From positions 1,364,001 to 1,428,000 of the forward strand of contig NZ_CP032419.1 in the NCBI RefSeq assembly GCF_003595175.1: a stretch of 64,000 bases of DNA, read 5' to 3'. A model generated the notes under the pieces. The model was not told where the DNA came from. It did no database searches and saw only the letters and a program-made list of their open reading frames with translations. How positions within the stretch are numbered: the stretch's first letter is position 1; each line of letters begins with the position of its first letter. The DNA comes from Pseudomonas cavernae (GTDB lineage Bacteria; Pseudomonadota; Gammaproteobacteria; Pseudomonadales; Pseudomonadaceae). Made by a program: the position numbers and the translations under genes. Of the stretch, positions 1 through 10,017 are shown in pieces.

Positions 1-25
1 TGCTCGGCCTCTGAGGCCTCTGACG

Positions 26-47
26 AACCCCGCGGCTGCGGGGTTTT
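26..47 (+). terminator. Rho-independent terminator
   Basis: A GC-rich hairpin (AACCCCGC, loop GGCT, GCGGGGTT) is followed by a short T run. It probably ends a gene that lies left of the window. The next 150 bases up to the first gene show no other recognisable element. Confidence 0.75.
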
Positions 48-200
48 GTCATATTGACGGAGTAAGCTGCGCCGCTTTGCCGAGTCGGCGCGGATGAGGA
101 GAGTGGCTTTGCTAGGGTTAGAAAAACAGGTGCGGCAGCCCTGGATGAGCGCTTCGCCGCACGCACCGCAGTTGGCTCACGTCCGCACAAGGAGCGCGAA

Positions 201-752
201 ATGAAAGCCTGGCGTATGGTGCTCGCCTTGTCCTTCTTGCTGTTGAATGGCTGTCTGGTCACCTTCAAGGATCCCATTCCGGCCAACGAGGCCGCTCCCA
301 TGCCGTTGCTGGGCGAATGGACGCGCAAGAACGAGTGGGGCGAACAGCAGTACCTGGAAGTCAGCCGCGCCGGCTCCAACCTGTACAAGGCGGTCACCTA
401 CGAGAACAGCCCGGACGATAGCGAAAGCCTGAAGGAGTTCGGCTTCACCGTGTCCCACCATGGCAGCCGCTGGTATCTGTCGGCCGGTATGCCGAAGAGC
501 CTGGGCGCCAATTTCGCCATCGCCGGCTTCGAACTGACCAAGGACAACGAGCTGGTGGTCTATAACCTCGATGTCGACCGCATCCGCCAGGAGTTGGACG
601 CCGGTCGGCTGGACGGCAAGATCTTCGAAACCCCCGACGGTGATGGCGCCTTGATCAGCAGTCCGCTGAACAAGGTGTTTGCCTATCTCGACGACCAGGC
701 CAATTCCGACGTGTTCATCGAAGTGGCGCGTTTCCAGCGCAGCGGCCAGTGA
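201..752 (+). CDS. Putative lipoprotein of unknown function
   Basis: This 183-residue protein starts with a short hydrophobic signal ending in a lipobox (LLLNGC), so Cys18 is probably lipidated and the protein anchored in the cell envelope. The start is supported by an AAGGAG ribosome site just upstream. The rest is soluble and beta-rich in appearance, and I recognise no catalytic motif. It is followed after 27 bases by the QEGLA-motif gene on the same strand, so the two may be cotranscribed. The lipoprotein call rests on the signal alone; the function is unknown. Confidence 0.8.
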   Translation: MKAWRMVLALSFLLLNGCLVTFKDPIPANEAAPMPLLGEWTRKNEWGEQQYLEVSRAGSNLYKAVTYENSPDDSESLKEFGFTVSHHGSRWYLSAGMPKSLGANFAIAGFELTKDNELVVYNLDVDRIRQELDAGRLDGKIFETPDGDGALISSPLNKVFAYLDDQANSDVFIEVARFQRSGQ

Positions 753-779
753 GCCCGGCAACCCGCGAGTGACAGAACG

Positions 780-2069
780 ATGAACGACCATATGGTGCTC
801 GACGAATACCAGCTGACCATCCGCACCCTGTCCGATCGCCTGGTCGAGGCGCAGACGCCGATCCGCGTGCTGGATGCGGTGAAGTGGGACGACAACATCC
901 GCCAGGACTTCCTCAAGCACAAAGGCAAGGAGCCGCCGGCGGTCGATCGCGCCTATTACGAAAGCCGGCCACTGGCCTTCGACCCCGGCGCGAAGAAGCT
1001 CGAATTCCAGAACATCGAGCGCGACATCACCCGTCAGCTCGGCCAGTTCAGCCCGGTCGGGCAGATCATGCGGCGCATGTGCCGGGAATACCGGATGGTC
1101 ATCCGCATGCTCGAGGCGCGCGGCACTCCGGACTTCGGCCTGATTTCCCAGGAGCTCTACGGCGCGGCTTCCGACGCCTTCCATGCCGGCGACCCGACGC
1201 TCGCCGACCTCGGCCTGATGTTCTCCGAGTACCTGAACAACATCGCCGATCGCGGCGACCTCGAAGACGAACCCAAGACTCTTAGCGCCAACACGGCGGT
1301 GGAGATGCTGCAGAGCCGGTTGAGCACGGTGTTCGGCGACGACACCATCCGCGTGTTCGAGTCCGACGGCATCCTCGCCGATGCCGCCGCCGGCGCCGAC
1401 TACATCAAGGTGCGCAGCGACGCCCTGTTCAACGAGCGCGACGTGCGTGCCCTGGAAGTGCATGAAGGCCTGGTGCATGTCGGCACCACTCTCAACGGCC
1501 TCAGCCAGCCGATCTGCACCTTCCTGGCCAAGGGTCCGCCATCCTCGACCGTGACCCAGGAAGGCCTGGCGATCCTCATGGAGGTGATCGCCTTCACCTC
1601 CTACCCGACCCGGCTGCGCAAGCTGACCAACCGTATCCGCGCCATCCACATGGCCGAGGACGGCGCCGATTTCCTCCAGGTGTTCGAGTTCTACCGCGAG
1701 CAGGGCTTCGCTCGCGAGGAAAGCTACGGTCACGCCAGTCGGGTGTTCCGCGGTTCCACCCCGGACGGCCTGCCGTTCACCAAGGACCTGTCCTATCTCA
1801 AGGGCTTCATCCTGATCTACAACTACATCCAGCTGGCGGTGCGGCAGGGCAAGCTGGAGCAGATTCCGCTGCTGTTCTGCGGCAAGACCACCCTGGAAGA
1901 CATGCGCACCCTGCGCCAGCTGGTCGACGAAGGCCTGGTGACGCCGCCCAAGTACCTGCCGCCGCAGTTCCGCGACCTGAATGCCTTGTCGGCCTGGATG
2001 TGCTTCTCCAACTTCCTCAATCACCTGAGCCTGGAGCGGGTCGAGGCCGACTACGCCAATATTCTGTGA
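780..2069 (+). CDS. QEGLA-motif (DUF1704) protein, putative zinc peptidase
   Basis: The 429-residue protein matches the family annotated as flavohemoglobin expression-modulating QEGLA motif protein (DUF1704). Two signatures are visible: HEGLVH, a gluzincin-type HExxxH helix, and TQEGLA about 30 residues later, which supplies the second glutamate. In eukaryotes, relatives of this family act as tubulin tyrosine carboxypeptidases; the bacterial substrate is not known to me. No signal peptide is seen, so it is probably cytoplasmic. It follows the lipoprotein gene closely. The family call is firm; the peptidase activity is inferred from motif order. Confidence 0.88.
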   Translation: MNDHMVLDEYQLTIRTLSDRLVEAQTPIRVLDAVKWDDNIRQDFLKHKGKEPPAVDRAYYESRPLAFDPGAKKLEFQNIERDITRQLGQFSPVGQIMRRMCREYRMVIRMLEARGTPDFGLISQELYGAASDAFHAGDPTLADLGLMFSEYLNNIADRGDLEDEPKTLSANTAVEMLQSRLSTVFGDDTIRVFESDGILADAAAGADYIKVRSDALFNERDVRALEVHEGLVHVGTTLNGLSQPICTFLAKGPPSSTVTQEGLAILMEVIAFTSYPTRLRKLTNRIRAIHMAEDGADFLQVFEFYREQGFAREESYGHASRVFRGSTPDGLPFTKDLSYLKGFILIYNYIQLAVRQGKLEQIPLLFCGKTTLEDMRTLRQLVDEGLVTPPKYLPPQFRDLNALSAWMCFSNFLNHLSLERVEADYANIL

Positions 2070-2081
2070 GGCGTGAGGTCC

Positions 2082-2167
2082 GTAGGATGGGTTGAGCGCA
2101 GCGATACCCATCTTTCGTCGCCGGAACCACCGCTTGTTGGGTATCGCTGCGCTCAACGCCAACCTAC
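2082..2167. repeat. Inverted repeat, GTAGG/TTGAGCGCAGCGATACCCA family
   Basis: Two arms face each other. The left reads GTAGGATGGGTTGAGCGCAG and continues CGATACCCA; the right is its near-complement and ends CAACCTAC. The same arms recur near 27.4, 31.1, 36.5, 39.9 and 62.9 kb. It lies just after the stop of the upstream gene. Confidence 0.85.
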
Positions 2168-2221
2168 CAAGGCGTAGCCGGATGAAATTCGGGAAAACGG
2201 TGACAGGGGAGAGCTCGCTAT

Positions 2222-3124
2222 ATGTCCATGCCAGCGTTGCGCGCCGCGATTCTGCTACTGGTTACCCTGCTGCAGGGCTGCAGCGAGCTGTTGTTCTACC
2301 CGCAGGCGGGCCTGCCATTCACCCCTGAGCGCGTCAAGCTGGCGTATGAGGATGTCAGCCTGCGGACGGCCGATGGCACTCGGCTGCATGCCTGGTGGCT
2401 GCCGGCCAAGGCCGGAGTGGCGGTGAAGGGCACGGTGCTGCACCTGCATGGCAACGGCGGCAACCTTGCCAGCCACTTGGGCGGCAGCTGGTGGTTGCCG
2501 GCGCAGGGCTATCAGGTGCTGCTGCTCGATTATCGCGGCTATGGCCTGTCGGCCGGCCAGCCCAGCCTGCCCGCGGTGTACCAGGACATCGACGCCGCCT
2601 TCACCTGGCTGCAACAGGCTCCGGCGGTGCAGGGCAAGCCGCTGATCGTGCTGGGCCAGAGCCTGGGCGGGGCGCTGGCGCTGCATTACCTGGCCGAGCA
2701 TCCGCAGCAGTACCACCGGCTCAAGGCCCTGGTGCTCGATGGCGTGCCGGCCAGCTACCGCGAGGTCGCCCGCTACACCCTCGCCAATGCCTGGCCGACC
2801 TGGCCGCTGCAGGTGCCGCTGAGCTGGCTGGTGCCGGATGGCGACAGCGCCATCCAGGCCATGCCGAAGCTCCAGGGCGTGCCGTTGCTGATCTACCACA
2901 GCATCGACGATCCGGTGGTGCCTCTTTCCAACGGCGTGCGCTTGTATCAAGCTGCGCGCCCGCCGAGGGTGTTCCAGCAGACCCGCGGCGGCCATGTGCA
3001 GACCTTCGCCGAGCCCGCCTGGCGTCAGCTGATGCTGCGCTTTATCGACGATCCGCAAGCTTTCAGCGGCCTGCGGCGGCTGATCGAAGCCCCGAACACC
3101 CCGAATCAAGAGAGTCCGCAATGA
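2222..3124 (+). CDS. Alpha/beta hydrolase lipoprotein
   Basis: This 300-residue hydrolase has a lipoprotein-type signal (LLQGC near residue 20), so it is likely membrane anchored. The alpha/beta-hydrolase features are an HGNGGN oxyanion-region motif near residue 80, a DYRGYG strand-turn, and the nucleophile elbow GQSLGG near residue 150. A late DDPVVP strand probably supplies the catalytic Asp, and GGHVQ the His. It resembles the YfhR/BEM46-like family; the substrate is unknown. Its stop overlaps the next start in ATGA, which indicates translational coupling. Confidence 0.88.
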   Translation: MSMPALRAAILLLVTLLQGCSELLFYPQAGLPFTPERVKLAYEDVSLRTADGTRLHAWWLPAKAGVAVKGTVLHLHGNGGNLASHLGGSWWLPAQGYQVLLLDYRGYGLSAGQPSLPAVYQDIDAAFTWLQQAPAVQGKPLIVLGQSLGGALALHYLAEHPQQYHRLKALVLDGVPASYREVARYTLANAWPTWPLQVPLSWLVPDGDSAIQAMPKLQGVPLLIYHSIDDPVVPLSNGVRLYQAARPPRVFQQTRGGHVQTFAEPAWRQLMLRFIDDPQAFSGLRRLIEAPNTPNQESPQ

Positions 3125-3447
3125 GTGAAGAACGCAACGCCATCCCCCTGATTCTTACCGGCCTCGGCAGCGTCCTCGGGACTATCGCCGTCCTCTGGTA
3201 TTACGGCTACCTGCATTTCGCCAAGCCCGAGGATGCGTTGCTGCTGGCCGACTTCACCATGCTCAAGAGCGTGCCCGGCGAACAGATGAAATTGTCGCTG
3301 GAGCCGGCCAAGCAGGTGGCGCACTGCATCGACGGCGTGGTGGTGCTGTTCGATACCGAACAGAAGGGGCTGACCGGGGTGCTGGTGGACAACCGCAAGC
3401 ACGCCGTGCGCTGTGCCGGCCAGGAAACGCCGCAACAGATCAAGTGA
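3121..3447 (+). CDS. Small membrane-anchored hypothetical protein
   Basis: The 108-residue product starts at the ATG that overlaps the hydrolase stop by four bases. One transmembrane segment is visible at about residues 8-27, followed by a soluble domain of about 80 residues with two cysteines. I do not recognise the family. The overlapping start argues for coexpression with the hydrolase. In-frame starts further upstream would run across the hydrolase gene and are rejected. Confidence 0.75.
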   Translation: MSEERNAIPLILTGLGSVLGTIAVLWYYGYLHFAKPEDALLLADFTMLKSVPGEQMKLSLEPAKQVAHCIDGVVVLFDTEQKGLTGVLVDNRKHAVRCAGQETPQQIK

Positions 3448-3507
3448 CGCCCTGGCTCGCTGCCGCCCGGCTCGATGGCCTGGTGGCAGGGCAGGGGCGC
3501 GTCCGCA

Positions 3508-3852
3508 TCAGTGCTTGGCGCGGTCGTGCTGGGCGCTCAGTTCATGCAGGTATTTACGCGACAGGGCAAGAAAGCGTGGCGTCGGGCCGATGTCCTCGTA
3601 GAGCGGGTCGCCTTCTTCGTCGGTGGCTACTATTTGGCTGCCCTTGACGTACGGCAGGCTGGCTTCCAGCTCTTCCAGGGCGGAGCTGATCAGTTCGCTT
3701 AGCAGTTCTTCGGTATTGCGCTTCGGGTACATCTCGGTGAGGGCGGCCAGGCGGGCGGCGGTTTCGAGATCGAGATGGATCTGATAGCTCTTGTGGGTCA
3801 GGCGTCCTTTGGCGTTTTGTTCCCAATGGCGAACGAGTTCGCGGATTTTCAT
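3508..3852 (-). CDS. Conserved hypothetical protein
   Basis: This 114-residue basic/acidic cytoplasmic protein begins MKIRELV. An ATG at 3852 with AGGAAGAGG five bases upstream is preferred over a GTG two codons earlier. It contains a region suggestive of a ribbon-helix-helix or coiled segment (about residues 25-60) and an acidic middle. Pseudomonads carry a homologous short gene next to ppc that some pipelines name type 1 pili tip component; nothing in the sequence supports a pilus role. It is transcribed divergently from ppc. Confidence 0.75.
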   Translation of the reverse strand: MKIRELVRHWEQNAKGRLTHKSYQIHLDLETAARLAALTEMYPKRNTEELLSELISSALEELEASLPYVKGSQIVATDEEGDPLYEDIGPTPRFLALSRKYLHELSAQHDRAKH

Positions 3853-4058
3853 ATACACCTCTTCCTGTGCTCACGGGTGGCGAGCGGCTGTTGAGCTTGT
3901 CGGCAAGTCCTTGTGGGGCTCGCTTTTATCAGCCTAGCCCGCTCCAGAGCGGCGAGCGGCCATTCGTCGCGCACTTGTAAGAAGTTGGCGCGCTGGCCAC
4001 TCTTGAAGGAGGGAGCCCTGGTGGGCCCGCAACTTAGACGGCAGGGGAGAGAAGAGTC

Positions 4059-6695
4059 ATGGCGGAAATCGACGCGCGCCTGCGCGAGGATGTGCACCTG
4101 CTCGGCGAGTTGCTCGGCGACACCCTTCGCGCGCAACACGGGGCCGACTTTTTCGACAAGATCGAACTCATCCGCAAGGGCGCGAAAGCCGCGCGCCAGG
4201 GCTCTGCGGCCGGCGCCGAGCAGCTCAGCAGCACCCTCGACAGCCTCGCCGAGGACGAGTTGCTGCCGGTGGCGCGGGCTTTCAACCAGTTCCTCAACCT
4301 GGCCAATATCGCCGAGCAGTACCATCGCGTGCGTCGCCTCGACCCGGAAGAGGCGGAGCCTTTCGAGGCGCGGGTCTTGCCCGAGCTGCTGAACCGCTTG
4401 CTGGCCGCCGGCCAGGCCGGCGAGGCCTTGGCCCGCCAGTTGGGGCGGGTGGAGATCGAACTGGTGCTGACCGCCCATCCGACCGAGGTGGCGCGTCGTA
4501 CCCTGATCCAGAAATACGACGCCATTGCCGCGCAACTGGCGGCGCAGGACCACGGCGACCTGTCCGCTCGCGAGCATGAACAGGTGCGCCAGCGTCTGCA
4601 GCGGTTGATCGCCGAAGCCTGGCACACCGAGGAAATCCGCCGCAGCCGGCCGACCCCGGTGGACGAGGCGAAATGGGGTTTCGCGGTGATCGAGCATTCG
4701 TTGTGGCAGGCGGTGCCGAGCTTCCTGCGTGGTGTCGATGCCGCCCTGCAGGCGGCCACCGGTCTACGCCTGCCGCTGCAGGCGGCGCCGGTGCGCTTCG
4801 CCTCGTGGATGGGCGGCGACCGCGACGGCAACCCCAATGTCACCGCCCAGGTGACCCGCGAAGTCCTGCTGCTGGCGCGCTGGATGGCCGCCGACCTGTA
4901 CCTGCGCGATGTCGATCAGCTGGCCGCCGAGTTGTCCATGCAGCAGGCCAGCGACGAGCTGCGGCTGCTGGTCGGCGTGCATCCCGAACCTTATCGCACC
5001 CTGCTCAAGCAGCTGCGCGAACGCCTGCGCGCCACCCGCGCCTGGGCCGAGGCGGCACTGGCTAGCGACGTGCCGGCCGGCCCCGAGGTGCTGCACGACA
5101 ATCGCGAGCTGCTGGAGCCGTTGGAGCTCTGCTTTCACTCGTTGCACCACTGCGGCATGGGCTTGATCGCCGATGGCGCCTTGCTCGACTGCCTGCGCCG
5201 GGCGGCCACCTTCGGCCTGTTCCTCGTACGTCTGGACATCCGCCAGGACGCCGGCCGGCATGTCGCCGCGCTGGACGAAATCACCGATTACCTGGGCCTC
5301 GGCCATTACGCCGAATGGGACGAAGACACCCGCATCGCCTTCCTCCTGCGCGAACTGGACAACCGCCGGCCACTGTTGCCGGCGCATCACCAGCCCGCCG
5401 CGGACACCGCCGAAGTGCTCGCCACCTGCCGCGTGGTGGCGGCGGCACCGGCGGCCGCGCTGGGCTCCTACGTCATCTCCATGGCCGGTGCGCCTTCGGA
5501 TGTGCTGGCGGTGCAGCTATTGCTCAAGGAGGCCGGGCTGCAGCGGCCGATGCGTGTGGTGCCGTTGTTCGAGACCCTCGACGACCTCGACAACGCCGGC
5601 CCGGTGATCGACCGTCTGCTCGGCCTGCCGGGCTATCGCGCCCGGCTGCACGGGCCGCAGGAAGTGATGATCGGCTATTCCGACTCGGCCAAGGATGCCG
5701 GCACCACGGCTTCGGCCTGGGCCCAGTACCGGGCGCAGGAGGCCTTGGTGGACATCTGCCAACAGCATCAGGTCGAGCTGCTGCTGTTCCACGGCCGTGG
5801 CGGCACCGTCGGCCGCGGCGGCGGCCCGGCGCATGCGGCGATCCTCTCGCAGCCGCCGGGCTCGGTGGCCGGGCGTTTCCGCACCACCGAGCAGGGCGAG
5901 ATGATCCGCTTCAAGTTCGGCTTGCCGGACATCGCCGTGCACAACCTCAACCTCTACCTGGCCGCCGTGCTGGAGGCCACCCTGCAGCCGCCGCCGATGC
6001 CGCAGCCGGCCTGGCGCCAGTTGATGGATCGCCTGGCCGCCGACGGCCTCGCCGCCTACCGCGCGGTGGTGCGCGAGCATCCGCAGTTCGTCGCCTACTT
6101 CCGCCAGGCTACTCCGGAGCAGGAGCTCGGCCGTTTGCCGCTCGGCAGTCGCCCGGCCAAGCGCCGCGAGGGCGGGGTGGAAAGCCTGCGGGCGATCCCG
6201 TGGATCTTCGCCTGGACTCAGACGCGCCTGATGCTGCCGGCCTGGCTGGGCTGGGAAGCCGCCCTCGGCAATGCCCTGCAGCGTGGCGAGCAGGCGCTGC
6301 TGGAAAGCATGCGCGACGACTGGCCGTTCTTCCGCACGCGCATCGACATGCTCGAGATGGTCCTGGCCAAGGCCGACGCGGAAATCGCCCGGCTGTACGA
6401 CCGGCGCCTGGTCAGTGCCGAGCTGCAACCGTTGGGTGCGCATTTGCGCGACCTATTGTCGCAGGCTATTGCCGCCGTACTGGGTTTGACCCGACAGTCG
6501 CAGCTCTTGGCACACAGTGTCGAGACCCTGGAGTCGATCAGTGTGCGCAACACCTATCTGGACCCGCTGCACCTGTTGCAGGCCGAGCTTCTGGCCCGTT
6601 CCCGACTGCCCGCGAGGCAGGCCAGCGGCCCCCTGGAACAGGCCCTGCTGGTGAGCGTGGCGGGCATTGCCGCGGGCTTGCGCAACACGGGTTAG
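4059..6695 (+). CDS. ppc: Phosphoenolpyruvate carboxylase
   Basis: Ppc adds bicarbonate to phosphoenolpyruvate to give oxaloacetate, an anaplerotic reaction feeding the TCA cycle. The 878-residue length fits bacterial enzymes. Visible motifs are VLTAHPTE near residue 136 (catalytic His), GGDRDGNP near 252, [10 protein letters not shown] near 538 and the glycine-rich [13 protein letters not shown] loop near 578. A GGGGAGAG-like ribosome site precedes the ATG. The next gene is adk, an order I recall from P. aeruginosa. Confidence 0.98.
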   Translation: MAEIDARLREDVHLLGELLGDTLRAQHGADFFDKIELIRKGAKAARQGSAAGAEQLSSTLDSLAEDELLPVARAFNQFLNLANIAEQYHRVRRLDPEEAEPFEARVLPELLNRLLAAGQAGEALARQLGRVEIELVLTAHPTEVARRTLIQKYDAIAAQLAAQDHGDLSAREHEQVRQRLQRLIAEAWHTEEIRRSRPTPVDEAKWGFAVIEHSLWQAVPSFLRGVDAALQAATGLRLPLQAAPVRFASWMGGDRDGNPNVTAQVTREVLLLARWMAADLYLRDVDQLAAELSMQQASDELRLLVGVHPEPYRTLLKQLRERLRATRAWAEAALASDVPAGPEVLHDNRELLEPLELCFHSLHHCGMGLIADGALLDCLRRAATFGLFLVRLDIRQDAGRHVAALDEITDYLGLGHYAEWDEDTRIAFLLRELDNRRPLLPAHHQPAADTAEVLATCRVVAAAPAAALGSYVISMAGAPSDVLAVQLLLKEAGLQRPMRVVPLFETLDDLDNAGPVIDRLLGLPGYRARLHGPQEVMIGYSDSAKDAGTTASAWAQYRAQEALVDICQQHQVELLLFHGRGGTVGRGGGPAHAAILSQPPGSVAGRFRTTEQGEMIRFKFGLPDIAVHNLNLYLAAVLEATLQPPPMPQPAWRQLMDRLAADGLAAYRAVVREHPQFVAYFRQATPEQELGRLPLGSRPAKRREGGVESLRAIPWIFAWTQTRLMLPAWLGWEAALGNALQRGEQALLESMRDDWPFFRTRIDMLEMVLAKADAEIARLYDRRLVSAELQPLGAHLRDLLSQAIAAVLGLTRQSQLLAHSVETLESISVRNTYLDPLHLLQAELLARSRLPARQASGPLEQALLVSVAGIAAGLRNTG

Positions 6696-6830
6696 CGGCG
6701 CTTGACCACCTACTTTAGGTGACTTGTGCGCTATAGGGGCGCTGTGTATCTTGGTCAGCCTTTTGGCCGCCCAGCGCAGCCGGAACCTATTCAGAGATGA
6801 GCCCCACGAGCACATCCAACGAACAAATAA

Positions 6831-7499
<669 letters not shown>

Positions 7500-7510
7500 G
7501 TCCGCGCCTG

Positions 7511-7652
7511 AGAACCTGCCCACGATCTGCTGCGCGTCGGCCATACGGCGTTAAAAATGGCCTCGGGATGCTCATTTACACTTCGTAAACTGCGCTCCCT
7601 CGGCCATTTCCGCCTTGTCTGGCTCTAGCTCGCGGGATCGTGAACAGGTTCT
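7511..7652. repeat. MITE-like inverted repeat, family B, short form
   Basis: This 142-bp element has terminal inverted repeats (AGAACCTG...ACGATC against GATCGTGAACAGGTTCT) and an inner core shared with copies at 10848, 44809 and 53460. Core landmarks are CTGCTGCGCGTCGG, GCTCATTTACA and CTCTAGCTCGCG. It carries no coding capacity and sits between adk and tsaB. Confidence 0.85.
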
Positions 7653-7726
7653 GCACCTGTCCAACGGCCCGCTTGCGGGCCGTTGGCGTTTATAATGCCC
7701 GCCCGTTTTCGCCCCTGGATCGCCCG

Positions 7727-8404
7727 ATGACCACTCTGCTGGCCCTGGATACCGCCACCGAAGCCTGTTCCGTTGCTCTGCTGCACGACGGCAAGGTGCT
7801 CAGCCACTACGAGGTGATCCCGCGCCTGCATGCCCAGCGCTTGCTGCCGATGATCAAGGAGCTGCTGGCGCAGGCGGGCATCGGCTTGTCGGCGCTGGAC
7901 GCCATCGCCTTCGGTCGCGGCCCCGGGGCCTTCACCGGGGTGCGCATCGCCATCGGCGTGGTCCAGGGCCTGGCCTTCGCCCTCGACCGTCCGGTGCTGC
8001 CGGTCTCCAATCTCGCCGTGCTGGCCCAGCGCGCGCTGCGCGAGCACGGCGCGCAGCAGGTGGCGGCGGCCATCGATGCGCGCATGGATGAGGTGTACTG
8101 GGGCTGTTACCGCGCCGAGCAGGGCGAGATGCGCCTGGCCGGGTCGGAAGCGGTGCTGGCGCCGGAGCAGGTGAGTCTGCCGCGCGATGCCTCGGGTGAT
8201 TGGTTTGGCGCCGGCACCGGCTGGGGCACCTTCGCCGCCCGTTTGGCCGTACCGGTCAGCGCCCAGGATGGCACGATGCTGCCGCATGCCGAGGATCTGC
8301 TGCGCCTGGCCACTTTCGCCTGGGCGCGCGGCGAGGCGTTGCCGGCCGATCAGGCGCAGCCGATTTACCTGCGTGACAAGGTGGCGACGCCCAAGGCCGG
8401 CTGA
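7727..8404 (+). CDS. tsaB: tRNA threonylcarbamoyladenosine biosynthesis protein TsaB
   Basis: TsaB partners with TsaD and TsaE to make t6A37 on ANN-decoding tRNAs. The 225-residue product begins MTTLLALDTATEACSVAL and has the ASKHA-fold strands, plus FGRGPGAFTGVRI near residues 63-75, typical of TsaB. It lacks the metal-binding histidines of the catalytic TsaD, as expected for TsaB. The start at 7727 follows the repeat; an upstream in-frame GTG lies inside the repeat and is rejected. Confidence 0.95.
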   Translation: MTTLLALDTATEACSVALLHDGKVLSHYEVIPRLHAQRLLPMIKELLAQAGIGLSALDAIAFGRGPGAFTGVRIAIGVVQGLAFALDRPVLPVSNLAVLAQRALREHGAQQVAAAIDARMDEVYWGCYRAEQGEMRLAGSEAVLAPEQVSLPRDASGDWFGAGTGWGTFAARLAVPVSAQDGTMLPHAEDLLRLATFAWARGEALPADQAQPIYLRDKVATPKAG

Positions 8405-8506
8405 GCGCCTATCCTGACTTAGTGCGATTGCTAAGCATCGCAGCGGCCGCTAAATTGCCGGGTGTTAGTGCTGATCAGGCTGCCGGGCAGCCCAACAGGT
8501 TTGCGA

Positions 8507-8839
8507 ATGCGCATCGACGGCTTCTCTTCTTCCTACTCGCTGGATCGCAGCCCCCGCTCGGGGGCGGTGACGCCTGCGCGTGAGGTTCAGCGGGAAGTGG
8601 CGGAGCGGCGTGAGCAGCCGGCGCCGAGCTCGGGCAGCCAGAGCTTCGAGCCCATCGCCCAGGCCCGTCGGGCTGGAAATCCCAGCCACAACAGCCTGCC
8701 GGTCCCGGCGCCGGCCGTCAGCTATCAGCGTCCGCTGAGCAACCACGCCGCCCAGGCTTTGGCCAGTTACGGCAGCACCGCCAGCTACACCAGCGATGTC
8801 GACGCCCTGGAAGTGCTCGGCCTCGATCTCTACGCCTGA
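8507..8839 (+). CDS. Conserved hypothetical protein, low complexity
   Basis: This 110-residue protein starts MRIDGFSSSYSLDR. It is rich in Ser, Pro, Arg, Gln and Ala, with no signal or membrane segment, and is probably largely disordered. It lies between tsaB and the DUF72 gene, where P. aeruginosa also has a small hypothetical gene as I recall. An earlier in-frame start at 8462 has no better support. The function is unknown. Confidence 0.65.
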   Translation: MRIDGFSSSYSLDRSPRSGAVTPAREVQREVAERREQPAPSSGSQSFEPIAQARRAGNPSHNSLPVPAPAVSYQRPLSNHAAQALASYGSTASYTSDVDALEVLGLDLYA

Positions 8840-8849
8840 TTCCCCCCCC

Positions 8850-9704
8850 GTGTTGCCCTATTACCTCGGCTGCCCATCGTGGCACGAGCCGGCCTGGCGC
8901 GGGCTGGTCTATCCGCCTGATGCGCGCCCGGCCGACAGCCTCGAGCACTACGCGCGCAGGTTCAACGCGGTGGAGGGCAATACCACCTTCTATGCCCGTC
9001 CGACGCCGGCCACCGTAACGCGCTGGGCGCAGCTGATGCCGGCCGGTTTCCGCTTCTGCGCCAAGCTGCCGCGTGATATCAGCCATGGCGGCGATCTGCG
9101 CGCGCAAGGGCAGGCCACTCAAGCTTTCCTCGACCTGCTGGCGCCACTGGGCCCGCGGGTGACGCCGCTGTGGCTGCAGTTGCCGGCCGCCTTCGGCCCG
9201 CAACGGCTCGGCGAGCTGGCAGCCTGGCTGGATGAGTTCCAGCAGCGCAGCATCGCCGTGGAGCTGCGTCATCCGGCCTTCTTCGCTCGGGGCGACGAGG
9301 AGCGGGCGCTCAACCGCCTGCTGCATGAGCGCGGTGTCGAGCGCATCTGTCTCGACTCGCGTGCGCTGTTCAGCTGCCGGTCGGACGATCCGGCGGTGCT
9401 GCACGCGCAGGCGAAGAAGCCGCGCCTGCCGGTGCGCCCGGCGGCCTTCAGCCGCAGCCCGCAGCTGCGCTTTATCGGCGGCCCGGATCTGCGTACCAAC
9501 CTGCGCTTTCTGCAGCCCTGGCTGGACAAGGTCGCGGCCTGGATCGAGCAGGGGCTGACGCCTTACGTCTTTCTGCACACCCCGGACAACCAGCTGGCGG
9601 CGGCCCAGGCCCTGCGCTTCCATGAACTGCTGCGCGAGCGTCTGCCGGGGCTGGCGGAATTGCCAATGCCGGACAGTGCGAGCGCGCAGCTCGGTCTGCT
9701 CTGA
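8850..9704 (+). CDS. DUF72 family protein
   Basis: The 284-residue product matches DUF72 (YecE-like) TIM-barrel proteins. It shows the early YYLGCPSWHEPAW motif, FNAVEGNTTFY near residue 45, RFCAKLPRDISH near 75, and a late YVFLHTPDN strand. The biochemical role of the family is not established. The likely start is GTG at 8850, ten bases after the preceding gene, because an earlier ATG would overlap that gene and add an unrelated segment. An MITE-like element begins 15 bases after the stop. Confidence 0.85.
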   Translation: MLPYYLGCPSWHEPAWRGLVYPPDARPADSLEHYARRFNAVEGNTTFYARPTPATVTRWAQLMPAGFRFCAKLPRDISHGGDLRAQGQATQAFLDLLAPLGPRVTPLWLQLPAAFGPQRLGELAAWLDEFQQRSIAVELRHPAFFARGDEERALNRLLHERGVERICLDSRALFSCRSDDPAVLHAQAKKPRLPVRPAAFSRSPQLRFIGGPDLRTNLRFLQPWLDKVAAWIEQGLTPYVFLHTPDNQLAAAQALRFHELLRERLPGLAELPMPDSASAQLGLL

Positions 9705-9719
9705 CGCGGCCAGTGGATT

Positions 9720-9983
9720 AGGGTCTGTTGACGTTTCGTCACGAACCGCGTTGCTGCGGAAAATTGCGCCAGGCTAGGCGTGGGACGCAGGGAATGGCGT
9801 TCCCTTGCCAAGTCCCGCAACGACGCATGGCGCAATTTTCCGCGCAACCCGAAGGGACAGGCCTTTTTTGTCGCGGTGCGTCGTTGCTCGTCGTTCATTT
9901 GGAATGCCAAACTTCTCTCCTCGCGCCTAGCCCCGCGACAAAACAGGCTCAGTCGCGGCCGTGACGAAACGTCAACAGACCCT
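9720..9983. mobile_element. MITE-like element, family A, copy 1
   Basis: This 264-bp non-coding element is bounded by perfect inverted termini of more than 20 bp (AGGGTCTGTTGACGTTTCGT and its complement). A second copy lies at 51341-51606. Both copies are flanked by TA within TAGGGTCTG...CAGACCCTA, which could be a TA target duplication of the IS630/Tc1 kind or simply part of the terminus. No transposase gene is present, so movement would have to be in trans. Confidence 0.8.
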
Positions 9984-10017
9984 AAGGTGTCAGGGGTCGA
10001 TCAAACGGAGCAGACCC

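Noticed and set aside
177..2162. A 661-codon minus-strand frame opposite the lipoprotein and QEGLA genes
   Set aside because: The plus-strand genes have signal, ribosome sites and family motifs; the minus frame has none.
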